This document shows, in pieces, positions 8,729 through 18,308 of a stretch of 64,000 nucleotides of DNA. The stretch spans positions 88,324 to 152,323 of the forward strand of contig JAJVIK010000023.1 of NCBI GenBank assembly GCA_022072055.1. The letters are read 5' to 3'. The DNA is from a bacterium (lineage in GTDB: Bacteria; Hinthialibacterota; Hinthialibacteria; OLB16). The notes under the pieces are model-generated. The model did not search any database. It was given only the letters and a program-made list of their open reading frames with translations, and was not told where the DNA came from. Within the stretch, counting starts at the first letter, position 1. Each line of letters opens with the position of its first letter. The position numbers and the translations under genes are program-made.

Positions 8729-9169
8729 ATGAAGATCACACTCCGGGGTTATTACGCGATGCTGGCTCTGGCCAGCATGGCCGGAAAAGACCAGAACGGA
8801 GGTTTGGTGAGGCTGGAGGAGATGACCGAGCGGCATTCGATTCCGGAGAATTTCCTCCTCCAAATCTTTCAGGCCCTTAAACGCGCGGGTCTGGTTCGGT
8901 CGAAGCGGGGGGTGCACGGGGGATTCCAGCTCACGCGTCCGCCTCATCGGATCACGCTGGCGGAGATCATCGAGAGTGTCGAGGGACGGATTCTTCCTGG
9001 GCCTCTGGAGGAGCGCCCCGAACCGACACACCGTCCGGAGAGCTGGCGGGCGCTGGATGGATTCTGGGAGGAACTTCGGGAACGGGTGCGCGGCGAGGTG
9101 GACGCTTACACTCTCGCCGACCTCGCCGATAGGATTCACGCGCCGGAATCGGAGATGTATCACATCTAA
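8729..9169 (+). CDS. Rrf2-family transcriptional regulator (cysteine-free)
   Basis: 146 residues. The N-terminal [18 protein letters not shown], the winged-helix part with [19 protein letters not shown] and the wing [15 protein letters not shown] are classic Rrf2. It contains no cysteine at all, so it cannot carry the Fe-S cluster used by IscR or NsrR; it is closer in logic to CymR, the Rrf2 regulator of cysteine metabolism that senses through a CysK partner. The gene lies 11 bases upstream of cysC and likely heads the sulfate-activation operon, controlling it and itself through the dyad at 8684-8708. The signal it senses is unknown. Confidence 0.88.
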   Translation: MKITLRGYYAMLALASMAGKDQNGGLVRLEEMTERHSIPENFLLQIFQALKRAGLVRSKRGVHGGFQLTRPPHRITLAEIIESVEGRILPGPLEERPEPTHRPESWRALDGFWEELRERVRGEVDAYTLADLADRIHAPESEMYHI

Positions 9170-9180
9170 AGGAACGGAAG

Positions 9181-9771
9181 ATGTCGAAGACGCCTGTTCG
9201 CAAGGGATTCACAATCTGGTTCACCGGGCTTTCCGGGGCTGGGAAGAGCACGCTCGCGCACGAGCTGGATCGTCAACTGAGGGCCAGAGGGGTTCCCAAC
9301 GTGGAAATCCTCGATGGGGATGTGGTCCGTGAAAACCTGAGCAAGGGCCTCACCTTCAGCAAGGAGGACCGCGACATCAATATCCGCCGCATCGCCTTTG
9401 TGTGCCACCTTCTCACCCGCAACGGCGTTCCGACCATCGCGGCGGCCATTTCTCCTTACCGGGAGACCCGTGATTACGCCCGCCGCCTGATCGGAGATTT
9501 CATCGAGGTCCATGTGGCCACCCCGCTGGACACCTGCATCGAGCGCGATGTGAAAGGGCTTTACCGAAAGGCCCTCGCGGGAGAGATCGGCGAATTCACC
9601 GGGGTTTCCGATCCCTACGAGCCGCCCCTCGACCCGGAGGTGGTCTGTCACACCCAGGAGGAAACCCTTGAGGAGAGCGCGGGGAAGATCCTCGCCTATC
9701 TGGAAGAGCGGGGATACCTGGCGCCCTTACGCGAGCGGACCGCGGAGACCGTGGTCATGAGAGGAAACTAG
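9181..9771 (+). CDS. cysC: Adenylylsulfate (APS) kinase CysC
   Basis: 196 residues. It phosphorylates APS to PAPS with ATP. The Walker A loop GLSGAGKST is at residues 16-24, followed by [16 protein letters not shown] (the DGD motif that contacts APS) and [16 protein letters not shown]. All usual active-site features are present and the length fits a stand-alone CysC. It is second in the Rrf2-cysC-cysD-cysN operon, 6 bases before cysD. Its presence makes the kinase-like tail of the downstream CysN redundant as a kinase. Confidence 0.95.
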   Translation: MSKTPVRKGFTIWFTGLSGAGKSTLAHELDRQLRARGVPNVEILDGDVVRENLSKGLTFSKEDRDINIRRIAFVCHLLTRNGVPTIAAAISPYRETRDYARRLIGDFIEVHVATPLDTCIERDVKGLYRKALAGEIGEFTGVSDPYEPPLDPEVVCHTQEETLEESAGKILAYLEERGYLAPLRERTAETVVMRGN

Positions 9772-9777
9772 AACATC

Positions 9778-10659
9778 ATGGATCAGATTCAGCAGCTCGA
9801 GAACAAGAGCATCCACATCCTTCGCGAGGCGTACCGTGAGTTCAAGAGCCTCTGCATGCTCTGGTCGATCGGCAAGGATTCCACGGTCCTGCTGTGGCTG
9901 ACCCGCAAGGCGTTCTTCGGGCATGTCCCCTTCCCGCTGGTGCATATCGACACGAGCTACAAGATTCCGGAGATGATCGCTTACCGGGATCGCCTCGCGC
10001 TGGAATGGCGCCTGAACATGGTGGTGGGACAAAATGTCGAGGCCATCCGCGCCAAACGGACCTTTCCGGATGGCGCGCTGAGCCGGATCGAGTGCTGCCG
10101 GGCGCTTAAGAGCGAGGCCCTCAAACACACCCTTTCGGGCGAGTGGCCGCGCATGCGCCTCAATCACTCGACCGGCAAGTATGAGGTGGACGAAAACCGC
10201 GAACCCTTCACCGGGGTGATTGTGGGGGTGCGCGCGGACGAGGAGGGGAGCCGCTCCAAGGAGCGCTATTTCTCCCCACGGGATAAGCAGAACGACTGGG
10301 ATGTGGATGACCAGCCGCCTGAGCTTTGGAACTACTACAAGACCGACTTTGCCCCCGGCACTCACTTGCGGGTGCACCCGCTCCTCGACTGGACCGAGCT
10401 CAATCTGTGGGAGTACATCGAGCGGGAAAACATTCCGATCGTCGGTCTGTATTTCGACCGGGGCGAGGGCAAGCGCTATCGCTCGCTCGGCTGCGAGCCT
10501 TGCACCAATCCGGTGGAGTCGAACGCCATTTCGGTATCGCAGATCGTCGCCGAGCTCCGCTCCGGGAAATTCGCGAACATCGCGGAGCGCTCGGGGCGCG
10601 CGCAAGACGCCGAAGACGGAAACACCCTCGAAACGCTTCGCCGTGACGGATACATGTGA
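9778..10659 (+). CDS. cysD: Sulfate adenylyltransferase subunit 2 (CysD)
   Basis: 293 residues, near the usual ~300. This catalytic subunit of ATP sulfurylase makes APS from sulfate and ATP. It has the PP-loop [15 protein letters not shown] near residue 35-50, then [29 protein letters not shown] and [19 protein letters not shown], all family hallmarks. It works as a heterodimer with the GTPase CysN encoded 9 bases downstream. Confidence 0.96.
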   Translation: MDQIQQLENKSIHILREAYREFKSLCMLWSIGKDSTVLLWLTRKAFFGHVPFPLVHIDTSYKIPEMIAYRDRLALEWRLNMVVGQNVEAIRAKRTFPDGALSRIECCRALKSEALKHTLSGEWPRMRLNHSTGKYEVDENREPFTGVIVGVRADEEGSRSKERYFSPRDKQNDWDVDDQPPELWNYYKTDFAPGTHLRVHPLLDWTELNLWEYIERENIPIVGLYFDRGEGKRYRSLGCEPCTNPVESNAISVSQIVAELRSGKFANIAERSGRAQDAEDGNTLETLRRDGYM

Positions 10660-10668
10660 GGAACGTTC

Positions 10669-12483
10669 ATGACAGTCGCCACGCCCGTGTTGGAAGAGCG
10701 CATGAATCTGGTCGTCGTGGGCCATGTGGACCACGGCAAGAGCACGGTCATCGGGAGGCTCCTGGCCGACACCGGAAGCCTGCCCCAAGGCAAGCTCGCC
10801 CAGGTCAAGGCCATGTGCGAGCGCAACGCCCGCCCCTTTGAGTACGCGTTCCTGCTCGACGCCCTCAAGAACGAGCAGGCCCAGGGAATCACCATCGACA
10901 CCGCCCGCTGCTTCTTCAAGACCCGCAAGCGGCATTACATCATCAATGACGCCCCCGGGCATGTGGAGTTCCTTAAGAACATGATCACCGGAGCGGCACG
11001 CGCGGAGGCGGCCCTGCTCGTGATCGACGCCCACGAGGGGATTCAGGAGAACAGCAAGCGGCACGGTTACATGGTCTCCATGGTCGGGATCAAGCAGCTT
11101 GTGGTCCTGGTCAACAAGATGGACCTTGTTCAATACAACCGGGAAGTGTTCGAGAGAACCGCCGAGGAATACACCACGTTCCTCGAGAACCTCGGGGTCC
11201 ACCCGCTTCGGTTCATCCCGGTGGCCGCGCGCGAGGGTGACAATATCGCCACTCGCTCTCGGAACATGGATTGGTATGACGGGCCCACGGTTCTGGAACA
11301 GATCGACTCCTTCGAGAAGGCCGAGGAGGACTTCGAGCTTTCCTTCCGGATGCCGGTCCAGGACATCTACAAGTTCACCGCCGAAAACGATGACCGCAGA
11401 ATTGTCGCGGGAACCGTCGAATCGGGACGCGTTCGAGTGGGGGATGAGGTCGTGTTCCACCCATCGGGGAAGCGCTCGACGATCAGGACCATTGAAGGTT
11501 TCATGATCGAGCCGCGCGATGAGGTCCGTCCCGGCGAGGCCACCGGCTTCACTCTCTCCACCGAAATCTACATCAAAGCCGGCGAACTCATGTGCAAGGC
11601 CGGGGATCCGCCTCCGCACGTGGGGCGGCGACTGCGGGCCAACCTGTTCTGGATGGGGCGCGCCCCCATGATCAAGGGCAAGCAGTACATTCTGCGGATC
11701 GGGGCCATGAAGGTCGGCGCGGTCTTGGCGGAGATCCAACGAGTCCTGGATGCCTCCGAGTTGCGCACGGAGGAGCACAAGCAGCAGATCGACCGGCATG
11801 ATGTGGGCGAGGTGGTCCTCGAGACTCTCCGTCCCGTCGCCTTCGACCGACGCAACGACAACGAGCCGACCGGGCGCTTTGTGATCGTCGATGACTACGA
11901 AATCGCGGGCGCGGGGATTGTGCTGGAACCCGCCACCGACCGGAACTCGGTCATCGACAACGAGATTCGCGAGCGCGAGTATTCCTGGGAAAAGGGGGAT
12001 GTGGCCCCCATCGAACGCGAGCGGCGCTTCAGTCACGCCGGCAAGTTCATCCTCTTCAACGGCTCCCCGGGGAGCGGTAAGCGGGCCCTTGCAAAGCAGG
12101 TTGAAAGGGTCCTGTTCGAGCGAGGCTGTAACACCTACTACTTTGGGATCGCCAACCACTTCGAGGACCTTGATTCGGAGGGCGGGGCGGGGGCGCTCAC
12201 CCATGACCAACATATCGACATGCTCGGGAAACTCACCCGGATTCTCACCGACGCCGGGCTCTTGATCATCACCACCATCGCCAACATCGATGACTTTGAC
12301 CTCGAAAAACTCCGGAAGCTGAACCACCCCAACGAGGTTTTCCTTGTGAATATCGGGGAAACAGGCCTCAGCAAGGTGTGGGCGGATGTTCAACTCGACC
12401 CGCAGCCGGACATCCCTTCCGCGGTCAGGCGGGTCGTGGAGGCGCTGACCAGCCAGCATGTCCTGGTGGACTACTCGATCTAG
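10669..12483 (+). CDS. cysN: Sulfate adenylyltransferase subunit 1 (CysN) fused to a degenerate APS-kinase-like domain
   Basis: 604 residues. Residues 1 to about 450 are the CysN GTPase, which drives APS formation by CysD: P-loop GHVDHGKST (18-26), [18 protein letters not shown], then EF-Tu-like beta-barrel domains. From about residue 458 a second P-loop domain follows. It resembles the APS kinase of CysNC fusions, but its Walker A reads [10 protein letters not shown] (Arg where Ser or Thr binds Mg) at 12061-12084, and the DGD motif is missing. It is therefore probably not a kinase; a structural or regulatory role is inference. The neighbouring cysC supplies real kinase activity. Confidence 0.93.
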   Translation: MTVATPVLEERMNLVVVGHVDHGKSTVIGRLLADTGSLPQGKLAQVKAMCERNARPFEYAFLLDALKNEQAQGITIDTARCFFKTRKRHYIINDAPGHVEFLKNMITGAARAEAALLVIDAHEGIQENSKRHGYMVSMVGIKQLVVLVNKMDLVQYNREVFERTAEEYTTFLENLGVHPLRFIPVAAREGDNIATRSRNMDWYDGPTVLEQIDSFEKAEEDFELSFRMPVQDIYKFTAENDDRRIVAGTVESGRVRVGDEVVFHPSGKRSTIRTIEGFMIEPRDEVRPGEATGFTLSTEIYIKAGELMCKAGDPPPHVGRRLRANLFWMGRAPMIKGKQYILRIGAMKVGAVLAEIQRVLDASELRTEEHKQQIDRHDVGEVVLETLRPVAFDRRNDNEPTGRFVIVDDYEIAGAGIVLEPATDRNSVIDNEIREREYSWEKGDVAPIERERRFSHAGKFILFNGSPGSGKRALAKQVERVLFERGCNTYYFGIANHFEDLDSEGGAGALTHDQHIDMLGKLTRILTDAGLLIITTIANIDDFDLEKLRKLNHPNEVFLVNIGETGLSKVWADVQLDPQPDIPSAVRRVVEALTSQHVLVDYSI

Positions 12484-12541
12484 ACCACCCCTTTTGCGGG
12501 CCGGAGGGCTATGATTTAATGCAGGTATAGGGGATTTCCAC

Positions 12542-13333
12542 ATGAGGAGGGGTCGAGTGTTCGGAAAAGCCGCCACCATAACCTGCTGTTTACTGGCCCT
12601 TGTCGCCCCGGCCTTCGGGGATGTGCTTTATTTCGGGGGGGACCGTCGCCTGGATGGACACGTTGTCCGCAGAGGCCGCGACGCCACCAATCTCAAGCTT
12701 CTGACCGGAAGCACGCTCACGGTTGAAAACCAGGACATCCGAGGCACCAAGGCCGAGCCGTTCGTGGCCTACGTGGTCAAGCGCGGGGACTATTTCCTGG
12801 AGGAGCGCAAAGAGCCTGGTCGCGCCTTGGAGATTTACCAAGAGGCGCTGAGGCTTAAGCCCGGCGATCCGGACATCCAAGCCCGCATTGACCTCGTGCT
12901 CCTTTCGGAGCGGATCACCCGCTGCCAGGAGGGAATCGATTCCGCCCGGCAACTCGCCCGCGATGGCGACCTGGGAGAGTCGGTTCGCGTGTATGAAGAA
13001 CTCCTTCCCACAGCGCCCAAGGAGGAGCTCAAGCGCACGATCACCCGCGAGCTCGCCGAGACCTACGCGCAACTCGCCTTCAAATATTACGACCACTCCT
13101 ACTTTGTGGGGGCCGAGGAGATGCTCCGTAAGGCTGAGCAGTTCAACCCCAACAGCCCGACCCTGCACTTCGTCCTGGGGCGCATCCACCATGTGAACCG
13201 AGATTGGGAGGCCGCCGACCGCTCCTATGCCGCCGCCGAGGCCCTCGATCCGAACATCCCCAAGCTCAGCATCTATCGCGCGGAGGTCCGTCGCCAGCTG
13301 CAGTACGAGAGCCGACCGATCGGCAGCCAATAG
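12542..13333 (+). CDS. Exported tetratricopeptide-repeat protein, function unknown
   Basis: 263 residues from ATG 12542. A GTG at 12557 is an alternative with AGGAGGGG just before it. The signal peptide core ATITCCLLALVAPAFG is followed by a short beta-rich region (VLYFGGDRRLDGHVVRRG) and then TPR helices, for example ALEIYQEALRLKPGDPDIQ and AEEMLRKAEQFNPNSPTLHF. TPRs bind proteins; no catalytic motif is seen. The next two genes follow at 30 bases and by overlap, so the three probably form one unit ending in another TPR protein. A TATGAT at 12510-12515 may be a -10 box but has no good -35. Confidence 0.75.
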   Translation: MRRGRVFGKAATITCCLLALVAPAFGDVLYFGGDRRLDGHVVRRGRDATNLKLLTGSTLTVENQDIRGTKAEPFVAYVVKRGDYFLEERKEPGRALEIYQEALRLKPGDPDIQARIDLVLLSERITRCQEGIDSARQLARDGDLGESVRVYEELLPTAPKEELKRTITRELAETYAQLAFKYYDHSYFVGAEEMLRKAEQFNPNSPTLHFVLGRIHHVNRDWEAADRSYAAAEALDPNIPKLSIYRAEVRRQLQYESRPIGSQ

Positions 13334-13363
13334 ATTGGCTCGCCGACGCGCCGGAGGGAACCC

Positions 13364-13762
13364 ATGAACTTTGGTCGTTTGATCACCGGCGCCATCATCC
13401 TCTTTGTGCTGTATGCCCTTTTCAGGGGCTTCTTCAAGGATGTGAAGGAAAACACCCCGCCACCGATCAAGTACGACATCCGCTTCGATGCCCGGATAAT
13501 CCCCGAACCCAGCGGGCAGCCGGGGCCGAGCAGTCCGGGAATGACTGTTTTGAACACCAACAACTTCGACTGGCCGCAACCCACGTTTTCGATCAACGCC
13601 GCATACCGCTACAACTACCCGGGCGTGGTGAAGGGCGGGGAGACCCTCACCCTCGACTTCAAAAGTTTCAAGAACGACAAGGGCGAGGTGTTTCCCGGAC
13701 AACCGATGTTTCGGGACTTCGATGTCCGCACCGCCACCATGGCATCCAGCGGGAAACGATGA
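13364..13762 (+). CDS. Membrane-anchored hypothetical protein
   Basis: 132 residues, no family recognised. The N-terminus, RLITGAIILFVLYALFRGFF, is one membrane helix. The rest should lie outside the membrane and reads as a beta-sandwich-like domain (NNFDWPQPTFSINAAYRY, GGETLTLDFKSF). A GGAGGG ribosome site precedes the ATG. The stop overlaps the ATG of the following membrane TPR gene by 4 bases, implying co-translation. Confidence 0.7.
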   Translation: MNFGRLITGAIILFVLYALFRGFFKDVKENTPPPIKYDIRFDARIIPEPSGQPGPSSPGMTVLNTNNFDWPQPTFSINAAYRYNYPGVVKGGETLTLDFKSFKNDKGEVFPGQPMFRDFDVRTATMASSGKR

Positions 13763-15483
13763 AATCCCAAGCAGTTCTGGGATTGCTCCTGCTCGCCGCC
13801 ACTCTTGCCGCATATTCGCCGGCACTCACCAACGGGTTCATCTGGGATGACGACCACCACCTGACCGAAAACCCCTTGGTCACAGGCCCGGACGGTCTCC
13901 GGAAGATCTGGACCAGTCCCGAAGCCTTTTACTACCCGCTGGTTCTCACCACCTTCTGGGGGATGAATCAGATTTGGGGGTTGGCGCCATATCCATACCA
14001 CCTGACCAACATCCTCCTGCATGCCGCGAATGCGCTGCTTCTCTGGGGGCTGCTCGCCCGCTTCGGTCTTCGGGGGGGATTCCTTGCGGCGCTGATCTTC
14101 GCCTTGCACCCAGTGCAGGTGGAATCGGTGGCCTGGGTCACCGAACTCAAGAACACCCTATCCGGTCTGTTTTATCTCCTCGCCTTGCACGCCTTTCTTT
14201 CGTTTCAACGCTCCAAGGGCAATCACCCAGGGGATGAAGGGATCGATGGACGGAATGAAACGGCGTGGTACGGGGTGGCCTTGGTCCTATCCACTCTGGC
14301 GCTCCTGAGCAAGCCCTCGACCGTGATGCTTCCCGTCATCCTCCTCGCGTATCTCCTTTGGAGCGAAGGCCGAATCTCCTTGCGACCCTTCCTTCAGACC
14401 GCGCCGTTCTTTCTCCTCTCCCTCGCGGCCTCGCTGTGGACTATCTGGGAGCAAAAACACCACTCCATGGCCCAAGGCGCGCCTTGGGACGAGACCTTCC
14501 TGGAGCGCCTCCTCAACGCGCCCAGGATAGTCCTTTTCTACCTGGGGAAACTCCTCTGGCCGCATCCCCTCAGTTTCATTTATCCCAAATGGACAGTTGA
14601 TCCGGGTGTTTGGTCGTCTTACCTCGCGCCGTTTGCTTGCCTTGTTCTTGTGGGCATCCTGATGCGGTGGAGGCGCTCCTGGGGGGGGCCGTGTCTCATC
14701 GCCTTGGGTTACTTCGCGGTCACCCTCTTTCCGGTCCTTGGTTTTTTCAACATTTACTTCACCGTGTACTCGTATGTGGCCGACCATTTTCAATACTTGG
14801 CCTGCATCGGGCCAATGGCCCTGCTTGCCCATGGGTGCGCCAGGTTTTGGCCCGGGAGCGGCCTTGGGAGGTTCGTCGGTCCGGTGGGGGTTGGGATTCT
14901 GGCCCTGGTCCTGGGCGCCAAGACTTGGAGCCAGTGCCCCATCTATCGTAACGAGGAGACCCTCTGGCTCGATGTCATCGCCAAGAACCCAAGCGCCTCA
15001 ATGGCTTACAACAACCTTGGGATCTGGCTGAGCAAACAGGGGCGGCCGCGGGAGGCGATTCCGAACTTCGAGCGCGCGCTGGAACTTACGCCGGAGGATC
15101 CTGAATACCATTACAATCTGGCGCTCGCGTTGGGTCGCCAGGCCGAGGTGGCGCGCTCAGTCGAACACTTTGAGAAAGCCATCGCCGCAAGACCCGGCGA
15201 GGCGCGCTTCCACAACAGCTACGCCAGCTTGCTTGCCGCGGTGGGGCGCATCGAGGAAGCGGTCGGGCAATATGAACGGTCGTTGGAGGTTGCGCCGCTG
15301 GCCCCGGATGCCGCGACCAACCGTGAGGCGCTCGCCGATCTCCTGGTCCGCGCGGGACGCGCCAAGGAAGCTTTGGTTCAACTCCGTGAAGCCGGGAAGA
15401 TTAAACCCGGGGACCCCGCGCTTCACTCCCGCATCGCTCAACTCGAATCCGCGCTCGGTTTGGCTTCTACCCCTTCCCCTTAA
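13759..15483 (+). CDS. Polytopic membrane protein with C-terminal TPRs
   Basis: 574 residues from ATG 13759 (ATGA overlap), chosen over an upstream start that would run through the previous gene. Roughly the first 390 residues hold many membrane helices, starting with VLGLLLLAATLAAYSPALTNGFIWDD. The lumenal-type FIWDDDHHLTENP and FALHPVQVESVAWV segments are typical of the family often labelled as DUF1736/TMTC-like or glycosyltransferase-like TPR proteins. The C-terminal third holds TPRs (IPNFERALELTPEDPEYHYN and others). An acidic DD motif in the first loop recalls GT-C glycosyltransferases, but activity is unproven. The 3' end overlaps convergent nth by 17 bases. Confidence 0.8.
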   Translation: MKSQAVLGLLLLAATLAAYSPALTNGFIWDDDHHLTENPLVTGPDGLRKIWTSPEAFYYPLVLTTFWGMNQIWGLAPYPYHLTNILLHAANALLLWGLLARFGLRGGFLAALIFALHPVQVESVAWVTELKNTLSGLFYLLALHAFLSFQRSKGNHPGDEGIDGRNETAWYGVALVLSTLALLSKPSTVMLPVILLAYLLWSEGRISLRPFLQTAPFFLLSLAASLWTIWEQKHHSMAQGAPWDETFLERLLNAPRIVLFYLGKLLWPHPLSFIYPKWTVDPGVWSSYLAPFACLVLVGILMRWRRSWGGPCLIALGYFAVTLFPVLGFFNIYFTVYSYVADHFQYLACIGPMALLAHGCARFWPGSGLGRFVGPVGVGILALVLGAKTWSQCPIYRNEETLWLDVIAKNPSASMAYNNLGIWLSKQGRPREAIPNFERALELTPEDPEYHYNLALALGRQAEVARSVEHFEKAIAARPGEARFHNSYASLLAAVGRIEEAVGQYERSLEVAPLAPDAATNREALADLLVRAGRAKEALVQLREAGKIKPGDPALHSRIAQLESALGLASTPSP

Positions 15484-16114
15484 CCCCCTTCTGGGGACAC
15501 ACCCGCTCCAGACCGCAGATCGAGCACAGCGGCTTTCGGGCGGCGCATACTTGTCTGCCGTGCTCGATCATCCGGTGGCAGAAATTCACCTGCTCCTCGG
15601 CGGGGATGAGCGCCGTCAAATCCATTTCGATCTTCTCCGGCGTGGTGTTCCGAGTGAGTGCAAGACGCTGGGAGAGGCGCTGAACATGGGTGTCCACCAC
15701 AATCCCAGGGATTCCGAAACAGTTTCCGAGAATCACATTGGCGGTCTTGCGTCCCACACCCGCGAGCCGGGTGAGCTCCTCCATTCCGGCGGGGACACTC
15801 CCCCGGTGTCCCTCAACCAAGGCGCGGCAGCAAGCCTGGATGTTCTTGGCTTTGTTGCGGAAAAACCCCGTGGGGCGGATGTCCTCCTCGATCTCCTCCA
15901 GGCTTGCCTCCGCGAGGCTCCCCGGATCGGGGTATTTCTTGAATAGGGTCCGGGTGACTTCGTTCACCCGCGCGTCCGTGCATTGGGCGGAAAGGATCGT
16001 GGCGATCAGCAATTGAAAGGGATTTCGGTGGCGGAGCGCGCACTTCGCGTCGGGATACAGATCCGCGAGGAGGCGGACAATCTCGAGCGCCCGCTGCTTT
16101 TCGGCCTTCGCCAT
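15467..16114 (-). CDS. nth: Endonuclease III (Nth) DNA glycosylase/AP lyase
   Basis: 215 residues, usual length. It removes oxidised pyrimidines in base excision repair. It has the helix-hairpin-helix LTRLAGVGRKTANVILG with the catalytic Lys, the catalytic Asp in VVDTHVQRLSQRL, and a C-terminal [4Fe-4S] site of form Cys-x6-Cys-x2-Cys-x5-Cys (CAARKPLCSICGLERVC). It is convergent with the TPR gene and lies just downstream of the FGE-like gene on the same strand (13-base gap). Confidence 0.96.
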   Translation of the reverse strand: MAKAEKQRALEIVRLLADLYPDAKCALRHRNPFQLLIATILSAQCTDARVNEVTRTLFKKYPDPGSLAEASLEEIEEDIRPTGFFRNKAKNIQACCRALVEGHRGSVPAGMEELTRLAGVGRKTANVILGNCFGIPGIVVDTHVQRLSQRLALTRNTTPEKIEMDLTALIPAEEQVNFCHRMIEHGRQVCAARKPLCSICGLERVCPQKGVKGKG

Positions 16115-16127
16115 CGGCGGCGATCCC

Positions 16128-18065
16128 CTATTCGACGTCCCTGGCGCAGCGGAAACCGATCACCAGGCCGCTGATTCGAGTCTTGGGATCGCAATAGTAC
16201 CGGCAGCAGGTTCGCAGGCGCGCCATCTCGTTGAAGTCGGCCCCACCGCGAATGACCTTGCACTTCTCGCCGTAGGCCTCACTGGGGATCGTGTTTCCGG
16301 GATAGGGCTGGTACCAATCCTCCACCCATTCCCACACATTCGCGGCCATTTGGAGAGCCCCGTAGGGGCTGGCCCCCTGCGGAAAATCATCCGCCGGGCC
16401 CGCCCCATAATTGGGAATCATCCCCGGAAGCCAGCGGTTGCCCCATGGGAAGATGCGCCCATCATTTCCACGCGCGGCCTTCTCCCATTCGGCTTCGGTG
16501 GGAAGGCGCTTGCCGACTGATTTCGCGTACTCCCGCGCCTCCTCCCAGGTCACACCCGAAACCGAGTGGTGATCCTCTCCCTCCGGGTAGGAATGGCTCG
16601 GCTTGAACTTCTTGAACTGGGCGTTGGTCACTTCGCAACGGTCGATATAGAAGGCGGGGAGTTGGATGCGCCGCTCCGGGCGCTCGTCATCCTCGCCGGT
16701 CGCGGAACCCATGATGAACTCCCCCGCCGGAACCAGGACCATTTCCGGTTGGGTCGGCTTGATCGGAGCGAGCTCGTCGTCCCGGACCGTTCCATCCGCG
16801 ATGGCCTTAACGAGCGGGGGGTCCTCCGCCGGGAGATAGCCGTAGTAGCGGCCCATCCAGTAGGTTTTTGGAAAATTCTCCCCACACTCCTGCCAGACCC
16901 CCTTGACCACAACCGGGCCGCCCTCCTCGCGGAGCTCCTCCTCCCGAAACTCCTTCCAGGCGCGGCGCATGTTCACCAGACCGTGGAGCGTGGCCGGCTC
17001 GGCGGGAGTCCTGTCCTTCACACACGCCTTCCAAATGAAATCGTAGTAGGGAAACCGGGTCGGGCGGGCAAGATCGGTCCGATGAAACCGCTCCAACGCG
17101 GCGCGATAGAACCCCAGCAGCCACGGATCGGTTTCATATTCGAAGAGGTGAAACAGTCCGAGCATCCCCAGGTCATGATCCCAGGGAACCGGCGGGTCGC
17201 AATTGTTGGTCGAGTCCGCGATGATCGAGTCCTCGTGGTAACCGTGCTCGCGGATCAGCCGCCAGTACGCTTTCTCAAACTTTGGGTCCTCGGTGATGTG
17301 CGAGGCGATCTTGAGGGCCGCGAGGCATAGCAGGGAATTGAGCGGTTGATGCGGCAGGTCTGGGCAGTAGTTCCCCCACAGAGTCATCTTGCCGTCCGCG
17401 TCCACGATCTGAAAGTTGTGGTCCACGAAGCGGGTCACGACTCGGTCCACGAGCGCGCTTACACGGACCTTTTCAGTGGCGTCCGCAATCAAGTCGTAAT
17501 ACAGGGCGTTGCCGTACAGAAAGCGGGTTAAGGAATCCGAGCTTGGGTCTCCCACCCAGCGCGTGTTCTCGAATCGGGGCGACCAGCGCCACTCGGCGGG
17601 AAAGAAGAACCACTGTTCGTGACGCTGGGGTTTGTCGGTGAGGTTGAAGGAGCGCGCGATGCAGCCATCCACGCCCGTGACCCGCTCCAGCTTCTCCATC
17701 GTGTGCGCGGTCCGGATGGCGCGCTCCAAAGCCACTGGGTCTCCGGTTGCCTTGTAACGGTAGCAATACAGGGCCATCAGCGGCCCGATCCGGTTGGTTC
17801 CATCCTCCTGGTGCGCGGTGGAGTTGTCCGCGTTGCCTTCCGGTGGGAGCAGGACCCTCGGCATGGGGATGCCGTGACTGATGTTCCCGGTCTCGATGCC
17901 CTCCTCGATCAAGCGCGCGCGTTTCTCCAGCGGCAAGACTTCGTGATAGGGATAATCGTCGGCGCCTCCCGTGGGCTTGCGAACCAGGGTCTTTTCCTGA
18001 GCAATTGCGGGAGGGGCAAGAGCGACAACGGCGAGGGTGAGGCTGAGGAGGATGCGCTTTCTCAT
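16128..18065 (-). CDS. Secreted fusion: alpha-helical domain plus formylglycine-generating-enzyme-like (SUMF1) domain
   Basis: 645 residues from the ATG at 18065, which puts a clean signal peptide (RKRILLSLTLAVVALAPPAIA) at the N-terminus; an ATG at 18086 is possible. Residues from about 25 to 430 are helix-rich with repeated Trp/Tyr patches and may be an (alpha/alpha) barrel like those of glycoside hydrolases. From about 442 the FGE/SUMF1 fold begins: MVLVPAGEFIMGS, LPTEAEWEKAARG, NVWEWVEDWY, VIRGGADF and a final IGFRCARDVE. Where true FGE has its active Cys pair after the RGG motif, this protein shows no equally spaced pair, so sulfatase activation is unlikely. Substrate unknown. Confidence 0.8.
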   Translation of the reverse strand: MRKRILLSLTLAVVALAPPAIAQEKTLVRKPTGGADDYPYHEVLPLEKRARLIEEGIETGNISHGIPMPRVLLPPEGNADNSTAHQEDGTNRIGPLMALYCYRYKATGDPVALERAIRTAHTMEKLERVTGVDGCIARSFNLTDKPQRHEQWFFFPAEWRWSPRFENTRWVGDPSSDSLTRFLYGNALYYDLIADATEKVRVSALVDRVVTRFVDHNFQIVDADGKMTLWGNYCPDLPHQPLNSLLCLAALKIASHITEDPKFEKAYWRLIREHGYHEDSIIADSTNNCDPPVPWDHDLGMLGLFHLFEYETDPWLLGFYRAALERFHRTDLARPTRFPYYDFIWKACVKDRTPAEPATLHGLVNMRRAWKEFREEELREEGGPVVVKGVWQECGENFPKTYWMGRYYGYLPAEDPPLVKAIADGTVRDDELAPIKPTQPEMVLVPAGEFIMGSATGEDDERPERRIQLPAFYIDRCEVTNAQFKKFKPSHSYPEGEDHHSVSGVTWEEAREYAKSVGKRLPTEAEWEKAARGNDGRIFPWGNRWLPGMIPNYGAGPADDFPQGASPYGALQMAANVWEWVEDWYQPYPGNTIPSEAYGEKCKVIRGGADFNEMARLRTCCRYYCDPKTRISGLVIGFRCARDVE

Positions 18066-18308
18066 GGTGCGGAGAGGGTAGAGCATCGTTTCGGGGGGTC
18101 AAGGCGGTATTCACCGGCGCCTGGGGATTCTTTCATGGGCGGGGGAAACCGCGGGAGCGTGGGTGATGGAAGACCAATAGAACCGCCATCCGAATCGACT
18201 CCAAAAGGGACCTCCTCTCCTGCGAGGGGGTCGGCTTTGATGCGTGGATGGCCTATAAGTCTACCCCAAGGGAATCCATCCAGTCGGGGATCCCGAAGGG
18301 AGAGTCGC

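Noticed and set aside
9727-12579. A 950-codon open frame on the minus strand
   Set aside because: It lies antisense to cysC, cysD and cysN, has no recognisable domain and is rich in His, Gly, Asp and Pro, the usual mirror of high-GC coding DNA.
18237-18259. TTGATG and TATAAG upstream of the DUF1593 gene
   Set aside because: Only 11 bases separate the boxes, too short for a sigma-70 promoter.
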